Below are positions 11,131-22,875 of a stretch of DNA of 64,000 bases, one piece after another. The notes beneath the pieces are model-generated. The model ran no database searches and was not told the DNA's origin. It was given only the letters and a program-made list of their open reading frames with translations. Both the position numbers and the translations under genes were made by a program. The stretch is from Echria macrotheca. Taxonomy: Eukaryota > Ascomycota > Sordariomycetes > Sordariales > Schizotheciaceae. The stretch is taken from contig MU839829.1 in assembly GCA_030411725.1 (NCBI GenBank), positions 1,488,001-1,552,000 of the forward strand. The letters run 5' to 3'. Every line of letters starts with the position of its first letter. Within the stretch, counting starts at the first letter, position 1.

Positions 11131-11243
11131 CCCCATAGCCTTGTAGCCTCGTAACACCACAACTCCCGTAGCCCCGTATGCCCGGCCAAGCCCCGTGGCC
11201 TCGTAGCTCCGTAGCCCCGTAGCCCCGTGTGCCCGGCGAGGGG
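11131..11243. repeat. GC-rich imperfect GTAGCCCC repeat
   Basis: About two imperfect ~55-bp copies of a block rich in CGTAGCCCCGTA and GCCCGGC, located ~160 bp upstream of the inferred 5' UTR donor of the RRM gene. It is probably promoter or 5' UTR sequence. Confidence 0.6.
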
Positions 11244-11403
11244 CTTCGACTCGCGATATACCCAGCCCTCCACGAGCTCCTCGAAAACTCTTCCCTTCTT
11301 TATTTCCCACAACACCACAGATTTCCTCTCTCGTTCCAATCTGTGGCTCTTCAACCAGCAACGCCACAACAACTCGCGATATTCCATCGCGAAGGTCTCG
11401 CTT

Positions 11404-12213
11404 GTAAGTACTTCTCCTTCATTCTATCCATCAAAATCACATAATCTGCTTCTCTCGGTGGACTTTCTGTATCTCTCTCTCTCCTCGAGATTTCCTGGGC
11501 GTTCTCAACACCAGAAAAGTCAATCCAGCACCATCACCACGATCCAGCCTTGCCTTCTTCTGCCCTCTCTCTTCCCTGTCCAGATCCTTCTTCCACTCCC
11601 TCGCTGGCGAAATCAAAGATTCGTTCGCGCGTTCCTCAACACCACGGTGTTTGACGCGAAGGATCGCGATAGTCAGTATCTGTTCGTTCATTTCCCTTCT
11701 GTCCTGCCCAGTCGAGATCCTCCAGACCGGCGATCAGAGGTTCCAGCGATCTTGACCGCGAGGAACCTCAATCGTCTGCTGTATTGCCTGCCTTGTTGGT
11801 ATCACGGTGTCTTCTTTCTTTTTCTCCCCTGCTGCTTCTCATCTTCCCAACACCACAAATCCCCCATCACGACCAGTTTCAATCGTCAGTATTTACGCTC
11901 TGTCTTGCCCTGCTCTGCCCATTCCCAGCACTACACGCTTCTGCTCCTCCTCCAGAAAAAGATCGCAACCAGAAAGTTTTCCGGCGCGAGAATCTCTGGA
12001 TTGCCGGTTCATTCCCTTTGTACCATCTTCATCACAAGGCCCAGTTTCCCGCGGACTCTCAGATATTTGCCAATCTGGACATCCAAAATACAACCAAAAT
12101 GACCCCATCCCCCATCCCGATATCCACCCCAGCTTTCTCAAAAACCCCCACGATATCCCCACGATATTTCCTCACTTCTGAACACAAAAGCTAACCTCTT
12201 TTTTCTGGTATAG
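11404..12213 (+). other. Inferred 5' UTR intron (810 bp) of the RRM gene
   Basis: A strong GTAAGT donor at 11404 and a GCTAAC branch, pyrimidine tract and TAG acceptor at 12191-12213 bracket a pyrimidine-rich, non-coding stretch ending 62 bp before the start codon at 12276. A 291-codon open frame across it is pyrimidine-driven (F/S/L/P-rich) and not protein-like. Several CAACACCA(C) motifs recur (near 11308, 11500, 11638, 11850), suggesting ancient internal duplication. Confidence 0.5.
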
Positions 12214-12275
12214 CAAGCTCATACATACCCAAGTTCTCCCCGGTCCCGTCGTCGTCGTCTTCGCGCCCGGCGAAG

Positions 12276-15200
12276 ATGGACGACAAGGGCGCGCTGGGCG
12301 GCTCTCCCGCCGCCACCGTCGTCGTCGCCGTCCCCGGCGGTGAGAATGGTAAGTTTTTTTTTTTCTCTCTTCACGTTTAATTATCGGACGGGCTGCGTCG
12401 GGAGTTGAGTTGGGATACCTTCTTGACTTTCGTGGCGCCATCTTGGGTTCGGACGTTGGTGTATCGGTTGGATATTGTTTTCTGTTGATTTTTCATATAT
12501 CTTATGTGCTTCTGTGTATTCTTTCGTTGTGTGTCCTTCTTTACTAGGTACCTATGTCCTTCCGCTCTGCGTCCTTCTCTTTACCATTTTCTGGTTTTGT
12601 ATACCTATCATCCCGGCCAAGTAGCCATTCCCAAATGAATTTGGAGATCTCCGGACTTTTCGACAAGTGTCTGTCCGGTCCGTCACATTCCCGACATCGC
12701 CTCAGAGTTTCTCGGGGTTCACATTCCCAGTATTTTCATTCCCTTCGATTCTTCCAGTCGCCTGTCGGTTTTTGGTCGGTTTGGTGTCTTCGGACTTGCC
12801 TAGTGGCTGGCTCGTCGACCATCTCGAGCGTCATCAGTCATCCATCTCTCCTCAAACTTGTGTTCCACCGCCGGGAATCAATCTTCTGCTGAGTATCGGG
12901 GTCTGGGGCTGTTGACGGGCGTTAGTCCGATCGACTAGCCCTCAAAACTTCTTAGTTTGATTCTTCCCGCTCGGGGCTCGGTTTGGCGTTGAGCTTGGTG
13001 TTCTTGTGGGCTTCTCAAGCGATTCTTTGGCTGGTCAAGCGACCACCGACGTTGTTTCTCGGTCCTTATTCTCATCTTCTCCTTCCGGTCGGCTGTTATT
13101 TCCTGCCCACATGAAGTCTGTGGTGTCTTGGACTTTCAGCAGTGTCGACCTGGCCGATTGGACGGGCAGTTATCTACAACTCTTCTCAAACTGGTTCTCC
13201 ACGGTCGGGAATCTTGAGGATTGGGTTTTGGACTCTTGACGAGCGTCTGTCCAGTAGACAGTTCCAACTCCTTCTCAGTTTGATTTCCCTCGACTGGGAA
13301 TCTATTTGATGTTGAGTTTCGTGGTGTCTTGGGACTTCTTGAGCGGTTTGTGCCTAGTCAAACGATCACCGAATTGCTTCGAGAGTCCCCAGGCTCACTT
13401 TCTGCCACGTTCTTTCCACTCTGTGGTCGATCTCTGCTCGGTTTGTGGTGTTCTGGACTTCCACCAGTGTCAGCCTGGTCGACCAGTTGTCCACAATCCT
13501 TCCCAAACTGATGATTCTCCACGATCGGAATCAATTTCCTGCTGAGTATGGGCTTTCTGGCCATTGACGGGCATCTGTCCAGTCGATCGGTACCAATATC
13601 TCTTCTCAGTTTGATTCTTTTCGGTCGGAACTCAGTTTGGTGGTGTCTCTGGTCTTCTTGGTCGATTTCTGGCTGGCCGAGTGGTCACAGACACTGCTCC
13701 AGAGCTCTTACTCTCTTATCACCTTCTCTCCTTCCAATTCGTGGCAAGTTTCTGCTCCGTCTGGTGTTTTGGACCGCCATTCCCGTGCTTGCCTTGTCGA
13801 TCATTCGCCCACAACTCTCCACCCAAACAAATTCTCACGGTCGGAATCAATTTTCTGCTGAGTACGGGATTCCTTGGGCTATTTACGGGCGTCAGTCCAG
13901 TTAATTAGCTCAAATATCTCTCAGTTTGATTTTTGTTTCTCGATCGGAGCTCGATTTGGTGTTGAGTTTGGAATTTATGGTCGACTTCAGGCTGGTCGAG
14001 TGACCGTCATCGTCGGTCCGTCGACGTCCGTCAGGGTCCTCAGTTTTGATTACCCCTTCGTTCCTTCCAGTTGCGGGTCAGTTTCTACTCCGTTTTGTGT
14101 TTGTCAACGCTGGTCTGCCTCTCCAGGTGGTCGATCAGTGATCCCCAGCTCTCTCACACTGATTCTCACGGTCGGAAATCATATTCTGCTGAGTATGGGC
14201 TGTTTTTCGGGCAATTGACGGGCGCCAGCCTAGTCGATTAGTTCCAGTACTCCCTCTCGGTTTGATTCTTCTCGACTGGAGCTCAGTTTGGTGCTGAGTT
14301 TGGACTTTTGGTCGATTTCCACCTGGTGAAGTGGTCACCGACATTCCTTCAGTCTCATGCACGAGGGCCTTCAGGGCCATCGTCTCATCTCCCCCTTCGT
14401 TCCTTCTGCTTGCTACTACGCTAGTAATTTCCCCCTGAGTTTGGTGTTTGGACCTTCGTCCAGTCTCGAGCACTATCTCCAGACGGATTCTCACGGTCGG
14501 AATCAATTTCTGCTGAGTTTGGTGTCCGTGAGCTTGTTTGCTGGTAACTACCAGTCGGCCAGCAACAGATATCTCTCCTCAAACTGATCCCTGACGGTGG
14601 AGACTCCGTTTTCGGTTTCTTGGTGTCTCTGATTTCTGGCTACCGTCCTTCTGCCGTGGTGAATCGTCTGATCGCGTCTTTGTTTTTATTCGCTCCTTCT
14701 CCTTATATTCTCCGTATTCGGACGAATTCTTCTCCTTATATTCTCCTTATGCGGACGAATCGCTTGTCTCTCCCTCTCGCTTTTCCTCTAGCGTCCTACT
14801 CAACTTGGTGTTTTTCACTGGAACAGAAGAAAACCTGAGAAAATCTGGTGCTAACCGTTCCAGAAGACCAGATTCAAGTTCCCCTTCCTGAGCGTTCCGA
14901 CGTTGGCAATCAAGCTTCCCCTTCGTCGCGACCCGATGGAGAAAATCAAGGCTCCTCTCCTTCGCGTCTAGACTCTGACGATCAAGCCTTTTCTTCGTCG
15001 CGTCCCGAATATGAACTCCAAGGCTCTTCTCCGTCGCGTCTGGACCACGACGATCAAGGCCTCTCTTCCTCACGTCCTGAGTATGGAATTCAAGGCTCTT
15101 CTCCTCTGTCGCGTCTGGACGCTGGAAATCAAGGTTTTCCCGCTTCGCGTCGCGACTCTGGCAATCAAGGATCTCCGTCGTCGCGTACGGATTCTGGAAA

Positions 15201-18200
15201 CCAAGGTGCTTCTCCCTGGCGTCCGGATTCTGGAAATCAAGGTCTTTCTTCCGCGCGTCACGAATTCGGCAATCAAGATTCTCATTCATCGCGTCACGAT
15301 TCTGACAACGAAGGCTCTCCATCCTCGCGTCAGGACTTTGACAACGCCTCTGAGGATACCGATGTTTCTTCCTCAGTCGAGTTTCATTTGATCGCCAGTC
15401 CTGGCGCTTCTGTATCGGTCCAGACTTCTGGTCCAGTCCGCCGTCGCCGTCATTTCATCAGCTACGATGGCGCTGGTGATTCTGACGAAGACAACGAGCT
15501 GACACCTCGTCCCGCTATCCGCCCCGAGAGTAGCTTGGTCAATGACGATGATGATCCGACACCTCGCCCCGTTCGTCGCGACCAGACCAGCTCAACCCAG
15601 GAATCCTCCACCAGTCCTGCCCATTCTCATGTCGGATCTGGCAGCAGTAGAACAGCTTCCTCTGCTACCACATCCAGCCGCAATCCCTCCTCCCATTCCG
15701 ATCCTCCCAGCGAGGGCGATCCCGAGCCCGCCGTCGTGTATCCTCCCCATGACATGGTCATGGTCAGCGGTCTCACTACGCAGGCCAGCACTCGTCTGGC
15801 GGCTCAACGTGCGAGCGAGGCTCCTTCTCCGTCCCCGGTCACTCGCCAGCAGATCGCTGCGCATCTGGGTCCCCCTCCTCGCTTCGATCTATCCAACGTT
15901 GTTGGACAGACCGCTGCGCAGCGCCAGCTCCGCCGAGGCACCACCAATCTAGGTGGTGACAACGGCCCTCGCCAGCCGGTCTCCAACACTGGTGGTCCCG
16001 ATGTCGCTGGCCGTGGCAGCACCAACGTCGGTCCATCCCCTCCCTTCGATCGGCCTATCCAGTTTTTGGAGGGTGTACACATGGGCACTCGTCATAGTGC
16101 CTTCTCCAATGTCAGCGCCAGTGGTCCCGGCTCTGATAACGCTGGAAGCTTCAGACCACGCATGCCAGCCAACTACCAGGCTCGCAATGCTGGTCCTGCC
16201 CCGTCTCGCCCCTCTTCTGTCTTCTCCGGTGTCAGTGCCCCCCGTCCCAGGGACACTGGCAACAGCTACACCCAGTACCTGCCAGCCAACTACCACACTA
16301 GTGGTCCTGGCGGTACTGGCCGACCGACGGTCCCCAGCGTTGGCATTGCCAACACTGCGGAGACCAGCGACGAGCGCACTCCGGCCCGTCGATATGAAGC
16401 TGTCCAGACACAGCGCATGCTGGGTGTGACCACACCCACACAGCAGCAGTCTGGTGCGGCCGGCGACGTCTTCGCGGACGACCGCGGCGACGACGAGGAG
16501 ACGCCCAAGCCTCCCAAGCGGGACGGGGGTAAGGGAAAGGAGCTAGAGGTCGGGACTCCCTTTGTCCAACGCCCGGATGGCACCTATGTGCGCGCTGACG
16601 AGCGCACTAAGTCGTCCGCGGCGACGATGGTACGCACACTACGTGCCACGGAAGTTCGGACGAGAATCGCCGGCCCGGTCACCGGCGTTCACGGGCTTGA
16701 GGACCCGTTTGGCCCATCGTGAGTTTTCCTTTGATCCCCTTTCATCTTTGAAACAGAGAACTTGCCTTTGCTGACTTTGATGCTCAAAGTCCTCCCATTG
16801 CTCCGGCTGCAGCCCCGGTGGTCCCGGCTGCCCCGGCTGCCCCGGCTGCTACTCCCACCTGGGGTGGGCAGCAGTTCACCACCACGCGGCCTCCCATGGG
16901 TCCGGCGCTGCTCCGCGGCGCGATGCATTATGGTGTCCCGGGGGGCAGCTTCGCCCAGAGACGCGCGGTGAACAGCGCGTCAATGCCGCAGCTGGCCCAG
17001 GTTCGAAGCTCGTGGCTGGGCGGGTTCACCCGCGTCACCAACACGACGCCGCCCATGGAGGCGATGGAGCGGGCTCGCCGGGAGCCGCAGAGCGCCATCG
17101 TCCACTACCGCTCAGAAGGCTTCGATCTGAGCCAGGGGACTGGTGTTGCTGCCAGGGATGCGGAGGAGATGTGGCATCCTGACGCTTGTGTGTTCGTGGG
17201 GAAGTACGTTTATCTCATCTTATCCCTTACGATCATTGCTAACCATTCGCCCTAGTCTTGCGGGAAATCGCTCGGACATGGAGCTGAAGGCCGAGGTCAC
17301 TAAGCTGATGTCCGCGTTTGGAACGGTCGACGTCGAGATGTATCGCGACGGGTATCACAGCTATATGCCTACCGCCTTTTGCCATTTTACGGCAAGTCTC
17401 TTCCTGTGTAACAGATATCGCTTGTTCATGGTATTCTGACGAAATTATAGCAAGTTGACAATGCCCTTCGTGCGATCGACGGAGTGCGGGGTTTCATCCT
17501 CTTCGGTCGACCAATTCGCACTGAGCGTGCGTACAACACCCGTAAGTTGCTGATCTATCCATCCTCTCTGCAATTCTAACATGTGTCTAATAACGCCTCA
17601 GGGTGGTTTGTCGTCCACCGCCGCGACAAGATGCCTATCTCGCTCGAGGAGGCCAGGGCCGTCATGGGAAGATACGGTCCGATGATCAGCGTCACGTTCC
17701 TGGAGGAGCAGGCGCTCAGGGAGATGTGCATTCCCTACGGGGTCAAGGTGTGCTTCGGCCGCTTTGACAAGCACCGTGCGGCGAAGATGGTGAGTATTCC
17801 GGCCGTTCTTCTAAACAATGTACTGACGCGATTGCTCGACAGCTCGGCAGTGCCCCGGCGGGGTACCACATCGACCTTCTGGGTGGCAAGGTCAAGCTCC
17901 CCGAGGACCAGAAGGCTAGGATGTGGATGGAGGACCACCCTTGTCGCCGGTCCATCTGGGTTGGCAACCTGCCGGCCACCGCCAATGAGTACCATGTCCG
18001 GATGCACTTCGGTACTTTCGGCAAGATCGTCAGTTGCAATGTCGTAGAGCACTTCCAGGGGCCCTACAAATATGCCTTTGTGGAGTACGAGAACTCGAGC
18101 TCGGTGGTCGAGGCTATTGAGTCCACGGTAAGTAACCCTGCGGCCAGTTTTATATTTGGACACTAACCTTGGCAAAGGAGATCTTGCTTTTCTGGGGCCA

Positions 18201-18636
18201 GTTTCCGCTCAAGGTAGAGCGGAGGGTCTACAACGACGTTGTTCCCACCCAGCCTCGCGGTCTGCGGCGCATCCAGTCATCGCAATTCAACATTGCGGCC
18301 GCAATCCAGACGCCGGCTCCAAGCCGGATTTGGGGCCCGGGGCCGGTGCCCCCCGGGGGCAACCACTGGCAGTACACGCCCAGAGGTAACCAGACGGCCT
18401 GGCAGTACACACCCAGAGGCAACGCCGCTCCGGGTGCCAACTTCGGAACACCCCAGTTCGGCACACACCAGGTCGGTACACCCCAGGTCGCTACACACCA
18501 GGTCGGTACACCCCAGGTCGGCACACCCCAGGGCGGCACCACCCAAGGGTTTGGCCATTGGCCGAACATCCAACCCTGGGTCAGTCCCAACGGTGGCGTG
18601 CACTTCTGGATCGGGAATGCCCGGTATGGACAGTAG
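12276..18636 (+). CDS. Three-RRM RNA-binding protein with long disordered N-terminal half
   Basis: Eight coding exons: 12276-12348, 14864-16718, 16790-17203, 17256-17391, 17451-17541, 17602-17789, 17843-18127, 18178-18636 (1,166 aa). All phases agree. Intron 1 is 2,515 bp. Intron 4 (17392-17450) is GC-AG, because only that donor keeps the RRM frame (HFT then QVDNALRAID). Residues 1-640 are disordered: a ~15-residue S/R/D/G/N/Q repeat, then S/T/P/R-rich sequence. RRM1 begins at VFVGN (about 777). A divergent RRM2 begins at WFVVHRR (about 858). RRM3 begins at SIWVGNL (about 956) with RNP1-like KYAFVEY. The tail is G/P/Q-rich with seven 5-residue repeats. It is presumably an mRNA-binding regulator in nucleus or cytoplasm. 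No named orthologue is recognised. 5' UTR splicing is inferred. Confidence 0.82.
12640..14620. repeat. Diverged ~320-bp tandem repeat filling intron 1
   Basis: Within intron 12349-14863 the block CGGAATCAATTTCTGCTGAG recurs in diverged form with its GGAATC-like core near 12875, 13208, 13527, 13844, 14174 and 14490, a spacing of 316-333 bp. A second block, CTCAGTTTGATTCTTCTCGG-like, recurs once per period (near 12955, 13276, 13605, 13925, 14257). Phrases such as TTGACGGGCGTCAGTCCAGT and GGTCGATTTCTGGCTGG also recur in order. Six to seven copies are present. No long open frame spans them. Confidence 0.85.
14880..15345 (+). repeat. Coding ~45-48-bp tandem repeat in RRM gene exon 2
   Basis: About ten degenerate units encode SSRxDSGNQGSP-like 15-16-residue repeats, and the DNA keeps a GCGTC..GATTCTGG.AATCAAGG pattern. 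The opposite strand is also open across the array (14747-15322), which follows from the repeat period being divisible by three. Confidence 0.85.
18442..18546 (+). repeat. 15-bp coding tandem repeat, seven units
   Basis: Seven consecutive 15-bp units (consensus GTCGGTACACCCCAG) encode [F/V/G]-[G/A]-T-[P/H/T]-Q pentapeptides near the C terminus of the RRM protein. Confidence 0.9.
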
Positions 18637-19886
18637 AGGCGTGTGTCAACGACTTGGCGACACAGGGAGATGGTCATGGTCTGGGAGGATATGCATTGGA
18701 CGGCAGTGATCTGGGTCTAGGTCTTGTACAGTAGCAGGTAGTTCGGCAATCCACGTGGCCTGAGGGTTTGGGACATCGGAGATGCTTGAGATCACCTTAC
18801 GGTGAGCTTCGCGCATTCTCACCGTCCCAATCCCGAGGCGGGATGGATAGTGCCAGGGCAGTGGAATGGACTTGTTGAAGTCTCATGACAACATTTGGAC
18901 AGCAGTGGGTGATTACATGACATTTGAACAGGAGAGAACACCCAACACAATTAAAAAGGTAAGTAGGCCACTGGCACTGCATTTATCTCGGAAGCTGACC
19001 AAACTATCGCGACAGGTGTGACGACGGGACACAGGAACCAATCCTCAGCACAATTCCACTGGGACTCCGCGAAAAATACAAATTGCGATTGGGAAGACCA
19101 ACAAGCAAACAGCAAACAAAACACGAGGTGCTGTGTAACGTGCTAAAATAGCGCTTTCTCGCAACCACCTTCTCCCGGATCATCACTTGAAGTTCTCGAG
19201 CTCGAGGAGGTAGGCACGTGACAGGGTTTTGGCACTTACGACGTTTAGCAGGACATTTCCAACAGGGAATCCCAACCCCACGAGAGGCAGTCGTCAATTC
19301 TGACAATTGTGTGGGTTGGACTCCACCGCCCAGCGGACTGGCACCTCGAATGTCGGAATGTCGAGCGATGTGGTTATGTCACGCTCGGTGTGGAAGACGA
19401 CAGGAGGGTTACCCCCACGCGAAAAATGCGGTTGGCTTGGGTCGGCACACCACTAGCTGCTCCCGTTTTCGTAATTCGCCGAGGAGAAGCTGAAGAAAAC
19501 TGACATAATAGGAAACAAGAGCTTGCGCGAAGCTAGGGAAAGGGCTGCTTGGCTAGCCTAGCAAAACGCAGGCGTGCTGAGTGAGCAGTTAGTGCAGTGG
19601 GAGAAGGTGGAGGGGAAGACCGGGAATAAATAAATTCTCGCCGACTGGCACCTCGGGTTCCAAGCAGCTTCAAACGTTTCCTTGTCTTTTTTTCGTCGCA
19701 ACTCGTCAACCTCAACAAATCTGTTTGGAGATATCCATATTTCAGGTAAGCGAAATGAAGTCTATGGAGACAGAGAGAACCCAAGAGGAAGGCACGACGC
19801 TGACTCAATCTGCTCACTGAGCAAAGTCAATCGATCAAACATTTTAGGGACTTATCTGCTGTATCTTACTGAGCATTATCGCTGCG
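18637..19886. other. Intergenic, 1.25 kb, with likely 5' UTR intron of the symporter
   Basis: 3' flank of the RRM gene, then the promoter of the symporter. A CAG|GTAAGC donor at 19746 and a TTTTAG acceptor ending at 19847 could define a 102-bp 5' UTR intron. No further gene or RNA was recognised. Confidence 0.45.
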
Positions 19887-22875
19887 ATGGGCCAGCCATC
19901 CTTCCAGGCGTCAAACGCCATCATCTACCTCACGTACGGAGCGTTTCTGTGAGTGAACCCGACCATTTCGCAACTTCTTTTATCGCCGGCTTCGGAGCGG
20001 TGTTGAAGACCGCCAGCGATCGGACGAACACCAACCGAACGAAGCCTTTTGCTGTGTGTTTGCTAACAAGATCTACTACTCTCCAGTGTGGGCGGAACAG
20101 CGCTCGCCTGGACCCTGAGAAACCAGAGCAAGGGAGAGTTTCTCTCAGGGAACAGAACTCAGACGGGTTAGAGAAACATCACATTTGCATTTCGCGAAGA
20201 CGGCAGCTCATCAACTGCCTCATTACTTCCCCCCTTGTCGAACACCAAAGAAGAGGGCTAACCACTGTCGCAGCTCTGCCGCTGGCTCTGAACTTCATCG
20301 CATCTGGTGAGTAGAAGATGCTCCTGGAAACGGGGGCGCTCACTGCCATGTGAACGCCCTCGTCGATCAGAGCGGTAGCAGTCAACCGAAAAGCCTGCGT
20401 TTTCTTCGACAAACGGCGTCGATACGACCGATATCTCCCCATGAGTAGTACAGGGACATAGGCCTCTCTAGCGGGCTATGGGATAGAGGCACGGGTGGCA
20501 GATCGTAGGTTCGTACCCAAAGCTCACCAAAGCCTCCGTCTCCTCTTGATGCAAGCTTGCATCCAACAACCGGACGAACCCACAAAAGGTTCGCCGGGGC
20601 TTGGACTGCTTCCGTCTCGAGGAGGTGGAGGATTGCGGCTCCACTACGGGCGCCTAGTCGAAAGCATACGTCGTCAGCTCCAACCCCCTTTTCGTGTCAA
20701 CTGAGACGAAAAAGAGGGGAGAGCCAGCGAGTACTGCCCAGACGAAGCTGAGATTGTACCGTGATTACTCGATCAAGTTAATGCTTGCGTGGGAAACGTG
20801 CTGCCGCTCCGATCAACCCCCCTTCCCCTTCCCCCTTCACCGATGACCCTTTTATTGACCTGCTAAACCTTCACAGCCCTCGGATCCGGAATTCTCTTCG
20901 CCTATCCCCAGCTGGCCACCATCACGGGCGTCCAGGGCGTTGTTGTCTACGCTCTCTCGTCCGGCCTTCCGCTGTTCATCTTTGCTGCCCTCGGTCCCAT
21001 CATTCGCAGGAAATGCCCCGAAGGTTTTGTCCTGACCGAATGGACGAGACAGCGATATGGCATTGCGACGGCTATTTATCTTAGTGCCGCGACACTTCTG
21101 ACCCTCTTTCTGTACATGGTCTCGGAGCTGTCGGCCATTGGCCAGGTTGTGAACCTGCTCACGGGCTTGGATCCGCTGCCTATCATCATTGTCGAGTGTA
21201 TCGTTACGACCATCTATACCTGTGAGTGCTTGCTTTGCGTCTTCTCTTGTCGGCTGTGCCGTTTTTCCCTCAAGTCATCACATTTGCCTGTGAATGCTTT
21301 ACCCTGTGTTTATCAGCCCCTTTCGCCGTGGTTCTGGCACGAACCTCTAATCGCGCCTATTCTTTCGTCCTGTTCAACCTCTCGTCTCACTCACGCTTTC
21401 GTCTCACCCATGCCCTTTCGTCGTACCTGTCATTCGTCGCATATATTCTTCCCTCGTGTCTACCGTTGTCTTGCTACAAGCCTCAACGTTTCCTGACTAC
21501 AAGCCTCACCGTTTCGTCACTTCTTTAAGATGTTCATCTGTCGCCGCAAGAAATGTTCATACCCTCTCAACGCATTCATTCACTATTTCATGCCATTCCG
21601 TATCAATCTCTGTCATTATCTTTACCACACTGCTGTACCTCCTTCATCGCAACCACAAGCTTCCAATCCTATCTCTTTGATCAGCTTTGGCCCTGCAATC
21701 TCTTCGTCTTTCACAGCATTCTTCCTAGTTCACTTGCTGACAATGTGACCCAGCGCTGGGAGGATTCAGAATCTCCTTCATCACCGACAATGTCCAAGGA
21801 GCCATGGTCGTCGGCCTCATCGTCATCGCCACCATCTCGATAGGCGTCGAGACCAAGATCGACACCAGCCTAATCGAATCCTCGGGCTTACTCAACGGCA
21901 GTCTTCTCGGCTGGCAACTCCTCTACATCCTCCCCATCGCCATTCTCACGAATGACTTCTTCCTGGTATGGTACTCACCGTTCTATCCCCTCCACCGCTG
22001 ACCCCTCCCAGTCAAGCTTCTGGCTGCGCACGTTCGCCTCCAAGTCGGACAAGGACCTCTGGGTGGGCATCACGGTCGCGGTCGTGGCCATCCTGGTGAT
22101 CATCACGCTCGTCGGCTCGACCGGCCTGATCGCCGTCTGGGCCGGGCTCGTCCCCGGCCCGGACCCCGACAACCCGGTCGACGGCAGCGTCGCCTTCTTC
22201 GCGCTGCTCGAGCAGCTGCCGGCCTGGGTCGTCGGCTTCGTGCTGGTCATGTCGGTGACGCTCAGCACGGCCGCGTTTGATTCGTTTCAGTCGGCCATGG
22301 TGTCGACGGCGTCGAATGATTTCTTCCGCAACCGGCTGAATATCTGGTGGATCCGCGCCGGCGTCGTGCTGATTATTGTGCCTGTCGTGGTGGTCGCCAT
22401 CCGCGCGCCGTCCATCCTGCAGATCTATCTCATCTCGGATCTGCTCTCGGCCGCCGTCATTCCGGTGCTTGTCATCGGCCTGTCGGATCGGTGCTACTGG
22501 TGGCGCGGGTTTGAAGTCGTTGTCGGCGGGCTCGGCGGCATTTTTACCGTCTTCTTGTTTGGCTTGGTCTACTACGATGGTGATGCCACGCAGGCCGGTC
22601 GGCTCATCCTGCTGGAGGACGGGCTGTTTGTCCCGGGCTGGGCTGCGTTCGGCGCGTTTGTTGCTGCGCCGGTTGGGGGCCTTCTCTGGGGCTTTGGCGC
22701 CCTTGCGCTCCGTCTTGGTTTTCAGTATGGGATGGCCAAGGTCAAGGGGCACCGGTTTGATGCACTCGATCGTCCTGTGGACATTTCGGCGGCGGATGAG
22801 GCTGCCGAGGCTGAAGATGCTGAGTATCCTTATGAAGCGCCTGGTTTGGGCAAGGGCGCTGGCAAGTTCTTTTAG
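19887..22875 (+). CDS. Sodium:solute symporter family permease (urea transporter DUR3-like)
   Basis: Exons 19887-19948, 20087-20166, 20274-20306, 20877-21221, 21754-21965, 22012-22875 (531 aa). All junctions restore phase, for example GNRTQT-ALPLALNFIAS-ALGSGILFAYPQ. Multiple hydrophobic segments show an SSS-family plan: NxLFxSGNR-type loop after TM1, FxLTEWTRQRYG cytosolic loop, VSELSAIGQVVNL helix, SFITDNVQGAMVV, and a TLSTAAFDSFQSA helix. In fungi this branch includes the urea/polyamine permease DUR3 of the plasma membrane. At 531 residues it is shorter than typical DUR3 (~650-730), so a different or unassigned substrate is possible. Introns 3 and 4 are unusually long (570 and 532 bp), against 46 bp for the last one. 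The tail is acidic and hydrophilic. Confidence 0.85.

Larger units (their letters stand above)
6112..11403. other. 5.3 kb gene-poor region
   Basis: No frame in this stretch resembles a known family or shows a convincing exon chain. It contains a minus-strand open frame at 6776-7075, a tRNA-like relic near 7.4 kb, an A18 run at 7955, scattered TAGGTAGG/CCTACC micro-motifs, and a second perfect A-box-like string on the minus strand near 9.92 kb without a matching B box. The right end (from about 11.1 kb) is GC-rich and repeat-like and probably contains the promoter and first non-coding exon of the RRM gene. It may be decayed mobile-element sequence or hold non-coding transcripts. The sequence alone does not decide. 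Confidence 0.55.

Noticed and set aside
11227..12102. 291-codon plus-strand open frame
   Set aside because: Pyrimidine-driven F/S/L/P composition, located between a GTAAGT donor and a GCTAAC..TAG acceptor. Best explained as 5' UTR intron sequence.
14747..15322. 191-codon minus-strand frame with repeats opposite the RRM gene
   Set aside because: An antisense shadow of a coding repeat whose period is a multiple of three. It has no independent signals.
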